Origin: Amaurobius ferox
Lineage: Eukaryota; Arthropoda; Arachnida; Araneae; Amaurobiidae
Assembly: GCA_951213105.1 (NCBI GenBank)
Contig: OX578152.1
Location: 100,050,568 to 100,114,567, forward strand
Length of the DNA stretch: 64,000 nucleotides
Direction: 5' to 3'
Below are positions 1 to 10,935 of this stretch, piece by piece. Position 1 is the first letter of the stretch, and each line of letters opens with the position of its first letter. A program made the position numbers and the translations under genes. The notes under the pieces were generated by a model. That model did no database searches, was not told the origin of the DNA, and was given only the letters and a program-made list of their open reading frames with translations.

Positions 1-282
1 TTCTAACCTTGTTTTTCTTCTAACCTATTATTAACATTAACAGGGTTTTCACCAGGGTTCTGGAGAAAATTCCCGTTTAGTTAGGATTTTGTGAGGGATA
101 TTGAAATATCAGGGGAGATTCAAAATTCCCAACAAAATACAAAACTTATTTATTTTCTTGCTAAAAATAATGTAAGCAAAAATTTAGGGAAATATTTATA
201 TTTTTTTATACAATAATATTATTAATATGCATTTATAATTATTATCTTCTTACTTTTGTTAACTATTTTCAAATTTTTTCAC
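1..282. other. AT-rich flank, no gene seen
   Basis: I see no open frame, repeat boundary or RNA signal here beyond simple A/T-rich sequence. It is the left flank of the first SINE, and its last bases run into the target duplication starting at 283. Confidence 0.6.
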
Positions 283-643
283 AACTTATTTCTGGGGCCA
301 ACGGCCGTACCGTGCTGAAAACACCGGTTCGCGTTAGATCACCGAAGTCAAGCAGCATCGGGCGCGGTTAGTACTTGGTGGGTGACCACCTCGGAACGCC
401 GCGTGCTGTTGGCCATCTCGGGTGCGGTATCCCCGTGGTTTGCGCGCTAGATTTAAACATGTGGGTCCGTAAGTCCTTCCGAGAGATTGGTGGTAGGGGA
501 AGGAGGGTACGGTCCCTGTGGATGCCTCCCCCACTGGGTTCCGGTCTAAATTGGGTGGCACTTCCCGGCCGTCCATACAGTTACCTTACACCTTTCTGGT
601 AGGTCGGACGGTCTGGGTCTCAACAACAACAACTTATTTCTGG
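283..643 (+). mobile_element. 5S rRNA-headed composite SINE
   Basis: The element starts with a complete 5S rRNA-like head (296-414). After it comes a shortened tRNA-like stretch with the first part of the tRNA head (about 420-450) but no B box. The SINE body shared with the copies at 644 and 2112 follows, and it ends in a (CAA)n tail at 622-630. The 13-bp repeat AACTTATTTCTGG lies on both sides (283-295 and 631-643) and is read as the target duplication. 5S-headed SINEs form the SINE3 class. A 5S head placed before a tRNA remnant on one body suggests a promoter swap between families. The short open frames inside are not genes. Confidence 0.85.
296..414 (+). ncRNA. 5S rRNA-derived SINE head (pol III promoter)
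   Basis: These 119 nt begin GGCCAACGGCC and end GCTGTTGGCC, the complementary ends of 5S rRNA. The internal control region is clear: AAGCAGCATCGGGCGCGG, then GGTTAGTACTT, then TGGGTGACCACCT. It is full length, but it runs straight into SINE body sequence with no T-run terminator. It therefore acts as a retroposon promoter and is not an annotated 5S gene. A true 5S gene fused by chance is unlikely because of the flanking duplication. Confidence 0.85.
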
Positions 644-1023
644 TGGGGTGCGGTAGCCCATTGGTTAGCGCGCTGGAGTTGCACTCGGTAGGCCCGGGTT
701 CGATTCCAGCCACTGCCAAAACTGCCGCCGTGTTCATGCGGAGTACGATCACATTAAACATGTGGGTCCGAAAGTCCTTCCGAGAGGTTAGTGGTAGGGG
801 AAGGAGGGTACGGTCCCTGTGGATGCCTCCCCCACTGGGTTCCGGTCTAAATTGGGTGGCACTTCCCGACCGTCCAAACAGTTACCTTACACCTTTCTGG
901 TAGGTCCCGTCCCGGCCGTCCAAATGGATGCTCAAGTCCTTGTTGACGAGCCGGACGGCCTGGGTTTTCAACACCTTTCTGGTAGGTCGGACGGTCTGGG
1001 TTTCAACAACAACTTATTTCTGG
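644..1023 (+). mobile_element. tRNA-headed SINE, second copy
   Basis: A tRNA-derived head carries an A-box-like TAGCCCATTGG at 654-664 and an exact B box GGTTCGATTCC at 697-707. The same body as the neighbouring 5S-headed element follows. The tail is partly duplicated (the motif CTTTCTGGTAGGTCGGACGG recurs) and ends in (CAA)n at about 1003-1010. AACTTATTTCTGG follows at 1011-1023 and also precedes the element at 631-643, so it shares its target duplication with the element on its left. Confidence 0.85.
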
Positions 1024-2111
1024 TGTTAAGTTTATCTTTGAACTTTTTTCAATTGTAAATTGTTTATCTTTTACTTTTTTATTCCATAATTTTTCAATAA
1101 TAGCAATATTTAAAACCATTTGATATTATGTTCAATATAAAATTAAAAAAAAAAATTAAATATATGATTGGATTTACAGCATTATTCGAATTTTCCGATC
1201 TCCAGCATGAACACAGTACATGACCATATGTAAGTCGAATCTTGAATCAATCTAGTGCTAAATTGATAATAATAGTAAGTACTTCTGAGAACATTACTAA
1301 GCTATAAGCATTAGGAATTCATAAATATTTTCTTTTTTTATATAGTTGATGACAGATAAACAAATGAAAACTGAGGAGGTCAATGAAAAAGAAATCTGAA
1401 ATTTCTGTATGTGAAAAATAGTTGTGCACCAAGACTTTAGAAAAATGTAAAAAATTCTTGCATTTAGATTTAAAATTGATAGGAAATATGCTTGGGATTA
1501 AAGCCATTAAACATGCAACTTTACTATGGTCTTCCTTCGTATTTTCCATATGATTATGAACTGTACATATGTAGGTCAAAGTGGAGCAACAATACATATC
1601 ATGATATTGGCACTTTATCACTGAAATGAAAGGTTCCAAATGCATGTTCGCACATGCTATCGGTAGTCTGTGAATCACAATGGAATGAAATATGCACATG
1701 GCTGGAATTAACTAAGTGAAGAACAATCTTTTCTGCAATTTGACTACATAATATGATGTGAAAGTGCAGGAAACTATTGATTGTGGTAGATTTTTGGTTT
1801 TATTAACATTTTATATTGCATAATTCAAGGGGTGCATTTCACCCGTTGTTTATTTTATAAAGGGGGATTTAAAATTTTTATGCACGTTTTGCACATGCAC
1901 CCCCACTATTGGGAACTTTAATATTGTCTGAATGAGTCCAGTGAAAGGCCAAGATAGCCCAGTGGTTAAGGTATGAAAAATATATATGCACACTTTACAC
2001 ATCTCAATAAATTAGCAACACAAAACATAAAATTAGGGTTGAAAATGTTTTTAGCCAGTAACTTTTTTAGGATTTGCCTCACTGGAAAGTAGCCTGTATT
2101 CATAATCTACA
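1024..2111. other. Gene-free stretch with old repeat fragments
   Basis: No supported gene. The 126-codon minus-strand opening at 1319-1699 lacks any recognisable domain. Its DNA resembles 14.86-15.11 kb, so it is diverged dispersed sequence. Around 1950-1968 there is a short tRNA A-box-like fragment (ATAGCCCAGTGGTTAAGG), probably a SINE relic. Confidence 0.5.
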
Positions 2112-2402
2112 GTTTTAGCACAGTAGCCCATTGGTTAGCAAGCTGGAGTTGCACTCGGTAGGCCCGGGTTCGATTCCAGCCACTGCCAAAACTGCCGCCG
2201 TGTTCACGCGGAGTACGATCATGTTAAACATGTGGGTCCTTAAGTCCTTCCGAGAGGTTGGTGGTAGGGGAAGGAGGGTACGGTCCCTGTGGATGCCTCC
2301 CCCACTGGGTTCCGGCCTAAATTGGGTGGCACTTCCCGGCCGTCCAAACAGTTACCTTACACCTTTCTGGTAGGTCGGATGGTCTGGGTCTCAACAACAA
2401 CA
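2112..2402 (+). mobile_element. tRNA-headed SINE, third copy
   Basis: Same family as the element at 644: A-box-like TAGCCCATTGG at 2123, B box GGTTCGATTCC at 2167-2177, shared body and a CAACAACAAC tail near 2391-2402. The two tRNA-headed copies are close to identical over the head and body, which points to recent activity. I could not fix a clean target duplication. The 80-codon frame through it is a by-product of the body sequence. Confidence 0.85.
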
Positions 2403-3274
2403 CTACAAATAAATAGCTTTCCACTAATTCAACTATTAAGATAAAAGTTGAATTGACTATTTACTAAATCCTTTTTGGAATACCTTCAAAGCATTTTTCA
2501 ATGGGTGAACCTAATTTATATCTTATGGTTAATGACCATTTGCATGTGTATCACATGTGACATCAGGGTTGTCTGCATCACCATGTTGAACAGAATAAAT
2601 GCTAATGTGATATTGGATCCAGCCTTGATATTAGATATGATAGAAAATGTGACTGTATGCCTTCGAGAAAGATATGTTAAGAAATTGTACCACATATTGT
2701 CAGCACTACAATTTATAACCATTGTATATACTTTAGGGCTAACAGGAAGTAGATTTACCAGTTATGACATCATGTGAAAATGGTCAATACCTGTAAGCAA
2801 TGCAGAGTATAAAAGACATTTTTCTGCTTTAAAGCGAATTAAAACCTGCTAAGAAATTAAATGGAACAGAATACTGAATAATCTAATGCTGATTTCACGA
2901 AAAGGACCAGGTCCAACAGATTTCAATCTCCTCCTATTTATTTTTTCTTCCGAAGTTTGCCCCACTCAGAAACTTTTCTTGACCACATGACTTCAAAATT
3001 TTTTGGAAGCGAACACTGTCTCCAAAATAGATTTTAAGCACTGTGGCTACTATTATGAAGACTCAAATTCCTTGACAAAAAATCTGTTCTCACATATCTC
3101 ACTCATATGTGGTTGTCACACATGTATGGACAATGGACATGGCAATCCAATTAGCTTATTTTACAAAATGTTTTTTATCTGATTGATAACTGGCTTTTTA
3201 TGAAGAGTATGAAGATAAAGATTCAATTGATTTTTTTTAATAAATGATTTCTGGTACACCTCACACCTAAATGC
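2403..3274 (-). pseudogene. Decayed downstream fingers of the 3.3-kb zinc-finger gene
   Basis: No intact gene. Just beyond the stop of the minus-strand zinc-finger gene the same frame continues into a recognisable but ruined finger (FRCEVYQKSFIKKNQL, second zinc cysteine changed to Tyr). Further decayed finger-like sequence extends toward about 3060. The ancestral protein was therefore probably longer. The remainder, 2403-3050, shows nothing I can name. Confidence 0.55.
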
Positions 3275-4225
3275 TTATTTACCAGTGTGAGTATGAACAT
3301 GACGATCTAAAAGATCTTTTCTATTAAATCCCTTCTGACAGACTTTGCAGCTAAATGGTTTTACACCAGTGTGACAACGATTATGACGAGTCAAATGATC
3401 CTTTCGATTAAATTCTTTCTGGCACACTTTACAACAAAATGGTTTTTCACCAGTGTGAGTACACATATGAAAATTATAATGATTCATTTTACTAAATCCT
3501 TTCTGGCACACCTCACAACTAAATTTTTTTTCACCAGTGTGAGTCAGCATATGGATATCCAATTTACTCTTTTGAAGAAAACTTTTATGACATGCCTCAC
3601 AACTAAATGTTTTTTCACCAGTGTGAGTCAAGATATGACGAGTCAAAGTACTCCTATGAGTACATACTTTTTGGCACACATTACACATAAATTGTTTTTC
3701 AGTAGTGTGAGTATGAAGATGACGATCTAAATGATATTTCTGACTAAATCTTTTCTGGCACAATTCACACATAAATGGTTTTTTACCCGTGTGAGTATGG
3801 AGATGACGATCCAAGTGCCCCCTTTGACTAAATCCTTTCCCACACACTTCACAAATAAATAATTTTTCACCAGTGTGAGAACGGACATGAAGAATCAACT
3901 GACTTTTTCGAATAAATCCTTTCTGGCACAACTTGCAAGTAAATGGCTTTTCTCCAGTATGAGTACGTATATGCGCAATTAAATCGGTAGTTTGATTAAA
4001 TCCTTTGTGGCACAAGTCACAAATAAATCTTTTGTTATTTAAATGAACATAGATATGTCTAATTAATGATCTTTTCACCTCAAATGCTTTATGACATACA
4101 TTACATATAAATGGTTTTACAAAGGAGTCCTGTCTAGGAATATTCAACACACTAGCAATACCGCTTCCTTTCCCATCTACATCAAAATAAAGTGGTTTTC
4201 CAGTACTAAGTGTTACTTCTTCCAT
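3275..4225 (-). CDS. C2H2 zinc-finger protein, ten fingers
   Basis: An intronless frame of 316 residues with an N-terminal lead of about 38 residues and then ten C2H2 fingers in tandem, joined mostly by TGEK-type linkers. Each has the form F-x-C-x2-C-x12-H-x3-H, for example FICDLCHKGF and FSCKVCQKGF. Finger 6 has Cys where the central hydrophobic residue normally sits. Such proteins normally act in the nucleus as sequence-specific DNA-binding factors. No KRAB, BTB or ZAD domain is visible, so the partners are unknown. The frame ends TGK-stop, yet finger coding continues in frame beyond the stop, so a nonsense change probably shortened it. It is related to the gene at 6705 and the relic at 15640. 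Confidence 0.85.
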   Translation of the reverse strand: MEEVTLSTGKPLYFDVDGKGSGIASVLNIPRQDSFVKPFICNVCHKAFEVKRSLIRHIYVHLNNKRFICDLCHKGFNQTTDLIAHIRTHTGEKPFTCKLCQKGFIRKSQLILHVRSHTGEKLFICEVCGKGFSQRGHLDRHLHTHTGKKPFMCELCQKRFSQKYHLDRHLHTHTTEKQFMCNVCQKVCTHRSTLTRHILTHTGEKTFSCEACHKSFLQKSKLDIHMLTHTGEKKFSCEVCQKGFSKMNHYNFHMCTHTGEKPFCCKVCQKEFNRKDHLTRHNRCHTGVKPFSCKVCQKGFNRKDLLDRHVHTHTGK

Positions 4226-4550
4226 ATTGTCAAATTATTTGTTGCAAACTTCGTAAATCAATTATTTATTATTAATTATGTATGGACAATATTCTAGACA
4301 ATGTTCTCCTGGAATTGTGAAATGTAATAGAAATATTCAAAAGATAAGATTTTAGACTTCGCCACATAAAAATAAAAACAACCTTATTCTTGTTCTCACA
4401 AAAACAACGATTTCTACAATCATAGAGATAATTACAATTCATAGAAGAGAATGTAGGCTGACCGCATATATTGAGACGGGGTGTCGAAATTACTACTTAC
4501 TACGACTCCGCCTCCATTGCACCCATACTGGGGCGGGCCCAGCCAATAAT
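4226..4550. other. Upstream region of the minus-strand zinc-finger gene
   Basis: This contains the presumed promoter side of the zinc-finger gene at 3275-4225. I see no firm TATA box. The GC-richer last 70 bases (around 4485-4550) belong to the retroelement fragment that follows. Confidence 0.4.
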
Positions 4551-5090
4551 TTGTCGATAGCAGGGCGCCTGGAGCAGAGCTCCGTATCCCTAGTCAGGAA
4601 AACCATCAAACTTCCGGCAAAGTGTGCTAATTGTGGTGGGGCTCACTCCGCGAAATTTAGGCTCTGCCCCAAAAACCCCTGGAATCGTAACAAGTTCCAG
4701 GAACCTAAAACCAAACCCCAAAACCTTCATACCAATAGATCAGATAATTTAAACCTGAGCATGGAAAACTTTCCACAACTCCCTAAATCACAAAACCTCG
4801 AAATTGTTACAGACAACGTGGTGATGGCGCGTGCCGAGACAAGAATACTAAGTTCTGAAGAGCACGTGGCCAACACGCACTCAGATGCCCAAAAATCTTC
4901 AAATCAAACCCCTAACCTCTTTCTAGAATTCATTAAATTCTTTAAAAAAATACAAGATTATTTCAATATCAATGATGTCAGGAATTTCTTAAATCACATC
5001 ACCAAAATAATTAAAGCAGACGTAGACCCGATGCAAAAGACCTTTGATATAATCACACTAATTGCAAATCAAAAAAGCCTCAAACTTTAG
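4551..5090 (+). pseudogene. Non-LTR retrotransposon ORF1 (gag-like) fragment
   Basis: A frame of 179 codons with no ATG at its beginning (the first usable codon is TTG), so it looks 5'-truncated. Residues about 24-42 carry a zinc-knuckle-like CANCGGAHSAKFRLCP motif, typical of ORF1 proteins of Jockey-related non-LTR elements. ORF1 proteins bind the element RNA. The remaining sequence is Asn/Lys/Gln-rich with a Phe/Ile-rich end. No reverse transcriptase follows within several kilobases, so this is an isolated ORF1 remnant. A domesticated gag-like gene is less likely, given the missing start. Confidence 0.6.
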
Positions 5091-5999
5091 TTTGTGAAGT
5101 AAACTTAGTCACAGCAAGAATATGGCGAAGCATCTGTTTGCATTTTGGGGAGTTTTAGAAAGAATAAATCTTATTTAACTTTAAAGTTCACGTTACCCAA
5201 CAATCTTAAAATTTTCTCTTATGTCCATTGATAATTTTCTAGTGGATTTTTAGCATATTATGGTTAAGATATTTTTAAGTTTTCAAAGTATAGTATATGT
5301 AAATAATTAATATATAGAATTGTTTAAGAACATTGCTGACTACAGTGATATTCACCTAAGCTTATGTTCTAGATATATTTCTTACTTATTTTCAGCGCAC
5401 TCCTGTGAATTGCTTTTTTTTGTTAGTTCTGTTTACATTTACAAAACTCATATATATTTTTTCCATCACTTGCTAATAATATTCTAATGCATTTCTACTT
5501 TATACATAGGCACCTGCAACAATTTTTCCGGGGGGGGGGGGAGGGAGAACTCAAGAGCATAATGTACAACATTGACTGGCTTGATGCTTGCCTTTCTTAT
5601 ATTAAATGCCCAAGGAGGAGTGTGACCCCCCTCCCCTGGATCTTCCCTATGGATGACCATGACTTATATTTAATAAAATTATTGTAGAGTTCATCTAATT
5701 TAGAAATAAGAAAACATTTAAAATGTTATATCTTGTATTCATCTTACATAGGTAACATTTTAAAATCGCATGCATTTCATCCATTCGTTGTATTTTTATG
5801 TAAAACTATTTTATTTTATTCGCCAATAAATAAAACTTATTGAAATAGAAGTTATAGAAATGCGAATTCCAATATAAATTTCACTTGTAATACCAAATTT
5901 TTTACCAATCACTTAGCATACCCTGTCAAATACATACTTAAATAATTTTTAAAATCATGATCATGTTATATTTCTTGCATGTCATGAACAGTGTGCATA
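5091..5999. other. Gene-free AT-rich stretch with a G-run
   Basis: No gene recognised. A run of about 12 G at 5530 followed by GAGGGAGAA lies in a GC-richer island to 5650 that looks like a repeat relic of unknown type. The rest is A/T-rich. Confidence 0.5.
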
Positions 6000-6704
6000 T
6001 GATTGCGGCAAATGCGAAACAAAAACTCCGCTAACCAAAAAACGGGGATCTTACGTCATCGGCTACGTCAATTACATCACCTTCAGTAGTGGTTCCTTGT
6101 TGGTCCAATCGAAGTGGGTCTGGTGCTATTTATCCGCTTGTTAGCTGAACAGACAATTTTTTTTTTAAGAACGATTCTTTTTCCTTGAGCGATTCATCAG
6201 ATGGACGATTGTATATTTTCTTTTAGTAAAACGTGGTGCAGGTGCAGATTTTGTGCTCTGAGTGTTACCTATTCCTTTCGACGTGCAAACTTACATGCAG
6301 TTTTTCTGTGTTTTGAGAATTCATATTGTTTTGAAACGAAAGCTTTAATTTGTGTGGAATTTATTTAAGTTTTATTCCTTAATAAGTTGCATAAATTGCT
6401 GACTTGTGTAAAGAGCTAGAAAAAATTTCAGTTGATTTTCACGTGTTTGTGTGTACATAAGTGGAAAGTCGTAATCTGCAAACGACTAAAGAAAATCTTT
6501 GTGACTATTGAAGAAAAATTCATATGACTATTGAGAAAACATCTCTAATCAATATCCATGTAGCTGATGAATAATTGAGTTTTTAGTTTTGCTACATTTT
6601 TTAAATTATGCTGCAGAAGATGTAATGAAAAACTGAAGTAAATTCGTATACTACTTGAATTAATTTAGCACCAATTTCACATTCATATTAGAGAAAAGCA
6701 TTTT
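6000..6704 (+). promoter_or_regulatory. Probable promoter and leader of the 6.7-kb zinc-finger gene
   Basis: A locally GC-richer block at 6010-6150 contains two ACGTCA/ACGTCAAT elements (around 6052 and 6065), a CRE-like pattern, and a CCAAT at 6118, ahead of a long A/T-rich leader to the ATG at 6705. The element names rest on motif resemblance only, and no transcription start can be fixed from sequence. Confidence 0.35.
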
Positions 6705-7463
6705 ATGTGCAAGATGTCGCGAAAAAAATGTAGTAAAAAGAAGAATTTAGTGGCACATGTACGTACTTGCACTGGAACGAGTGATAAATCATTTGCTTGT
6801 GAAACATGTGATAAAAGATTTATAGATGAAAACAATTTAAACAATCACACTTGCATTCAATCAAGTAAAGAATCACCTACGTATGAACATGAAGTAGTTC
6901 AAGAAAGATTTTATCCTGATGTTAGTCCTTGTTCTAATTTAAAGTTATTTAGTTGTGAAGAGTGCCAACAAATATTCAGTGAAAAATATCATCTGGATCG
7001 TCATGCCTGTACCCATATTAGTATAAAATTATTTAATATTGAGGTAGGTCTGAAAGATATTAGTCAAAATGATCATTTTAATTGTCATGTTCGTACTCAT
7101 ACTGCAAAAAAAAATTTTCTTTGTGAAATCTGTCAAAAAATATTTAGTCGAAAGTATCATTTGGATCGTCATATTCGTATTCACACAGGTGAAAAATTAT
7201 TTAGTTGTGAAATTTGCCAAAATTTATTTAGTCGAAAGAATCATTTGAAACGTCATTTCCTTACGCATACTGGGGAAAAGCCATTTTCTTGTGAGGTATG
7301 TCAGAAAGAATTTATTCGAAAGGATCATTGGATTCGTCACATGCGTAGTCACAATCGTGATGATTTATTTAAGTGTCAATTCTGCCATAAAGAATTCAGT
7401 CGAAAAGAGCATTTCACTCGTCATATTCGAGTTCACAGGAATGAAGAACTATTTGTTTTATGA
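6705..7463 (+). CDS. C2H2 zinc-finger protein, partly degenerate
   Basis: An intronless 252-residue frame. Canonical C2H2 fingers begin near residues 83, 142, 170, 198 and 226, with TGEK linkers between the middle ones. A further finger near residue 30 (FACETCDKRF) ends in Cys instead of the last His. The first finger is incomplete, and one near residue 110 has lost its zinc cysteines (FNIEVGLKDIS). The protein ends early: just past the stop, another frame reads on as a finger-like CEVC...KGFSQK segment, so the 3' part was probably lost by frameshift. It is closely related to the minus-strand gene at 3275 and likely a DNA-binding nuclear protein, if still functional. Confidence 0.75.
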   Translation: MCKMSRKKCSKKKNLVAHVRTCTGTSDKSFACETCDKRFIDENNLNNHTCIQSSKESPTYEHEVVQERFYPDVSPCSNLKLFSCEECQQIFSEKYHLDRHACTHISIKLFNIEVGLKDISQNDHFNCHVRTHTAKKNFLCEICQKIFSRKYHLDRHIRIHTGEKLFSCEICQNLFSRKNHLKRHFLTHTGEKPFSCEVCQKEFIRKDHWIRHMRSHNRDDLFKCQFCHKEFSRKEHFTRHIRVHRNEELFVL

Positions 7464-7605
7464 GGTGTGTTAGAAAGGCTTTAGCCAAAAAAAAATTTGA
7501 TGTCAGTAAAGCTCAAAATTATTATGTTTAGTTAGTAGCCACTGGCCGACAATTTCATGAAATTTAATGGTTAGTTGTTGACAACTGCAACATGTGCAAT
7601 GCTTT

Positions 7606-7968
7606 TTCAACTTACTTAATATTATGTGAAATCGTGTTTAAATATGTTATATAATAATTTAAAAGTTTACAAATATATTATACTTAATATACAGATTTAT
7701 TATACAGGGTATTCAGGAACTCCATGTACAAACTTGCAGATAAGGTAGAGTATTGATAAGAATCATAATCGCATAGGAAAGCAGGGGCTTACTTAATATT
7801 ATCTGAAATCATGTTTAAATATGTTATATAATAATTTAAAAGTTTACAAATATATTTTACTTAACATACAGATTTATTATACAGGGTATTCAGGAACCTC
7901 ATGTACAAACTTGGAGGTAAGGTAGAGCATCGATAAGAATCATAATCGCATAAGAAAGCAGGGCGGAA
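7606..7968 (+). repeat. 184-bp tandem duplication at a mariner end
   Basis: The block starting CTTACTTAATATTATGTG at about 7609 recurs at about 7793 with few differences. Both copies run through the AT-rich flank into ACAGGGTATTCAGGAAC and on to the AATCATAATCGCATA motif. The repeated unit therefore covers both flank and the terminal sequence of the transposon at 7880, so it arose after that transposon inserted. Confidence 0.75.
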
Positions 7969-9270
7969 ATGCCACCTTCAAGTGATAAAGAGAAATAAAG
8001 ACACCGCAAGGACACAATAGAGAAAGCAGCGTTAAGCGCTTTATTACACATAAAAAAATGAGTACAACAGTTACCAAGCATCACAGGAGGTATTTGAAAT
8101 TGCACCCATTAGCATTGATGCATGCATGACAACTACGTCGCATGGATTGGTGAACATTCTCAAAGGAACTGGGCATTTCGTGGGTCGTAGCAGCAGCGAT
8201 GACGATTCGTGTCACTAGGTCCATGTCAGAATCTACTGGTGTTTCGTAGACAATGGCCTTCATGGCACCCCAGAAATAAAAATCAAAAGGTGATAAATCA
8301 GGCGATCTGGGAGGCCATACGATGGAACTACCATGCCCAATTCACTTCCAAATGTCCGGTCCAAATAGTCATGTACAGAAATTGCATAATGAGATGGAGC
8401 CCCATCGTGTTGAAACCACATTCGGCGTCGAATTTGTGCGGGAACATCAGTAAGCAATTCCGGAAGAACCTCCTGAAGAAAGATGAGATACTTGCGAGCA
8501 TCCAGTCAAGGTGGTAAGATGTATGGGCTGACTAAACTGTCAGTCACGATACCCACCCACACATTAACAGCGAAACGGTGTTGTGCAGCACCTGGTCGGA
8601 TTCCGTGTGGGTTGTCTGCGGCTCACATGTACGTGTTGTGAGTATCGAACACCCCCCTCACGTGAAAAAGACGCTTCATCACTGAACAAAACAGAACATG
8701 GGAATTGTAAGTCTGCCTCACTTTCTTGAAGAAACCACTGTACAAATGCAACACATCGTGGATGATTTTCTGGCTGCAGTAATTGCACTCCTTGAAGATG
8801 AAAAGGATGTAAGGCCTCATTATGCAGGACGCGACGCGCCATACAGTAGTTATGGATGAACTTGTTGCAGCAGCAAGCACTCATACACTGGTGCCGGTAT
8901 TTCGGTCCACAGCATGCAACAAACCCTCTTCGAAGTCGGTTGTTCGTGGCCGCCCGGTATCCAGCATCAGTACTGTGAAGGATCCACGTTCAGAAAGGTT
9001 TTGATGCACATGAGTAAACGTTTGGTGATTTGGTAGGCGCCTTGTTGGAAATCTTTCCTGATACAACCGTACAGTAGCACATCCTTTTCCATTAGCTAGG
9101 CCATACACGAAGTGAATATCAGCCAATTCAGCATTCATGAAACGATTCATGTTGACTGTACTCGGTCGACGTCTACAATGAGGTACCCGCATGTGCCAAT
9201 CTTGAGAGCTCGCATACAGCGCCACCTATCGATTCCTACCCCAGCTTTCCTATATGATTATGATTCCTAC
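7880..9270 (-). mobile_element. Mariner-type element of the DUF4817 group, decayed
   Basis: The left end reads TACAGGGTATTCAGGAA at 7880. A subterminal motif, AATCATAATCGCATAAGAAAG near 7940, recurs inverted near 9250, but the outermost bases of the right end are gone. Between them lies a minus-strand transposase relic. Similar terminal bases (ACAGGGTGGGTCGGAA) occur at 54803. Confidence 0.7.
8090..9225 (-). pseudogene. Broken mariner-superfamily transposase
   Basis: Four frames in order on the minus strand together describe one transposase. The N-terminal helix-turn-helix region (MNAELADIHFVYGLANGKG...) has the DUF4817 pattern. A DDE block carries VLFSDEASF as the first aspartate motif, then FQHDGAPSHY as the second. 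The C-terminal end has VYETPVDSDMDL. The frames are offset, with at least three frameshifts near 8880, 8560 and 8260, so it is not functional. The family normally cuts and pastes DNA at TA sites. The third acidic residue is not visible in a clean frame. Confidence 0.75.
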
Positions 9271-10244
9271 CTTTTTCCCAAGCTAGCAAGTAATCACTGT
9301 CTATTAGCAAGAAAAACTCTTCTTAGCGGATCTATTTTTATAAGATCTATTATTAGGCTGTTGAAGTAGAGGAGCAGGATTTAAAAGAAATTGAGGAAAA
9401 TTTAAGAGGTTGGCAAAATACAAAACTTTTTTTTTTATGACAACGCAAAGACAAATTAACAAATATTTTAATTTTTTTTAATGGGTAATATTGTTAACAT
9501 GCATTTATTATTGCTATCTTCTAATTTTTAACATTTAGTCCATTTACAAGACTTGGTGTAAGTGTGGATAAGTGTTTGTTTTTCAATTCTTTTTTAAAAT
9601 ATTGTTTTTTATTCGTTGTCAGTAACCCTCATCTTTTCTATTTCTTATGTTTTTCAAATTTAGATATATCATTTATATATTTTCTGAGTATTTTAAATAT
9701 TTATATTCACTTACTTTTTAAACTTGTTTTAAATCTTGCCAATGAATTTCATTACAGGTGTTTTCAGGTATTTTATAATATTTCTTTTCCAGGACATCAT
9801 AAATAAAATTCATTTAACATGAAGCATTCAAATACTGGTACAGCTTTAGTATACAGAATTTGCATTTAGCGAGTTTAATGATGCGATGTAGTATCTCTTG
9901 GTGCGCTTTCTGTTAGCCTTGTTGTAGCTAAATGCACCACATTGTAAGAGAAAAAGTATGCATGTAAGAACATGTCTTTGGTTGTGATTTGAAACAGTTC
10001 ATTTCAACTGCATTCTTTATATAATCTTTTCTGTCTGGAGTGATAAATCGCCAAATGTGGCATGAAAATAAATTGCACTTTGATCGAAATGTTTCATGAC
10101 GAATTTTTGTGGCAACCCCCCCCCCCCCCCCCCCCCCTTCTAGCTATCTTTAGTTTAGTACATTCATTCAACTTTTTTCTACACTCAATGTTGTCTGTGT
10201 GTGGGTCCAATTTGGATTACTGTTATGTTAGGATTTACACCTAC
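9271..10244. other. Gene-free AT-rich stretch with a 22-C run
   Basis: No gene. About 9540-9850 resembles 13590-13740 (shared motifs ATCTTGCCAATGA and AGGTATTTTATAATA), an old direct duplication. A homopolymer of about 22 C sits at 10116-10137, just before the left arm of the fold-back repeat. Confidence 0.6.
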
Positions 10245-10569
10245 TTTCTAAGTACAAAATTGTGCCAAGTTGATGCGTTTCTCTGTGTTTTGATATTGAC
10301 TCCTCCCCACTCAAATGACATGTATTCCAGTGTTTTAAAATAGGCTCCCCTTACCAAGGTAACATATTCTACAGTTTTATGAACTGGAATTTTGAATATA
10401 AATGATAGTGCAATTTAATTTGATTAAAAGTAAATAATACTCATAAAAAGCTTACAAAATAAGATTTCTGTGCATTATAAAAAGATTTCATAATGTCAGA
10501 ATAAAAAACGTTTAAAATTGTTTGAAACACACAATACTTAAAATATTTTTTAATCAATTTCAAAAACTT

Positions 10570-10935
10570 ATAACTGGAAACTTTGAAAATTAAAAGAAAA
10601 AAAAAACAATACTTTTTACTTTAATGAAATACTAAAAAAAATCGATACTTAGAAAAAAGATTGGACTCTAATTAAATTTAAGAAAAAAAAATACTTGGAA
10701 AAAAGATTGGATTTTAACTAAATTTAAGAAAACACAAAACTTAAAGATTGAACTTTAACAAAATTCAAGATAAAATGATACTTACAAAAAAGATTGTACT
10801 TTAATAAAATTCAAGAAAGAAAAAAAAGATACTTAGAAAAAGATTGTACCGTAACAAAATTCAAGAAAAAATGATACTTAGAAAAAGATTGTAGTTACTT
10901 TAATAAAAAAAGGTTGTACTCTAACAAAATTTAAG
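10570..10935. repeat. Tandem 46-bp units, left arm of fold-back
   Basis: Degenerate repeats of the form 'AAATTTAAGAAAAAA..GATACTTAGAAAAAAGATTG.ACTTTAA' recur six or seven times. They are the inverse of the longer array at 12060-12740, so the arms differ in repeat number. Confidence 0.7.

Noticed and set aside
654..720. tRNA gene, from A and B boxes
   Set aside because: No complete cloverleaf follows. The same head and body occur at 2112 with a CAA tail, so it is a SINE head.
1319..1699. 126-codon minus-strand gene
   Set aside because: No domain, no start context, and the DNA is a diverged repeat shared with about 14.9 kb.
3371..3730. 119-codon plus-strand frame
   Set aside because: It is the antisense of the tandem zinc-finger repeats; periodic codons keep the opposite strand open.
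8209..8517. 102-codon plus-strand frame
   Set aside because: It lies antisense to a recognisable mariner transposase relic.
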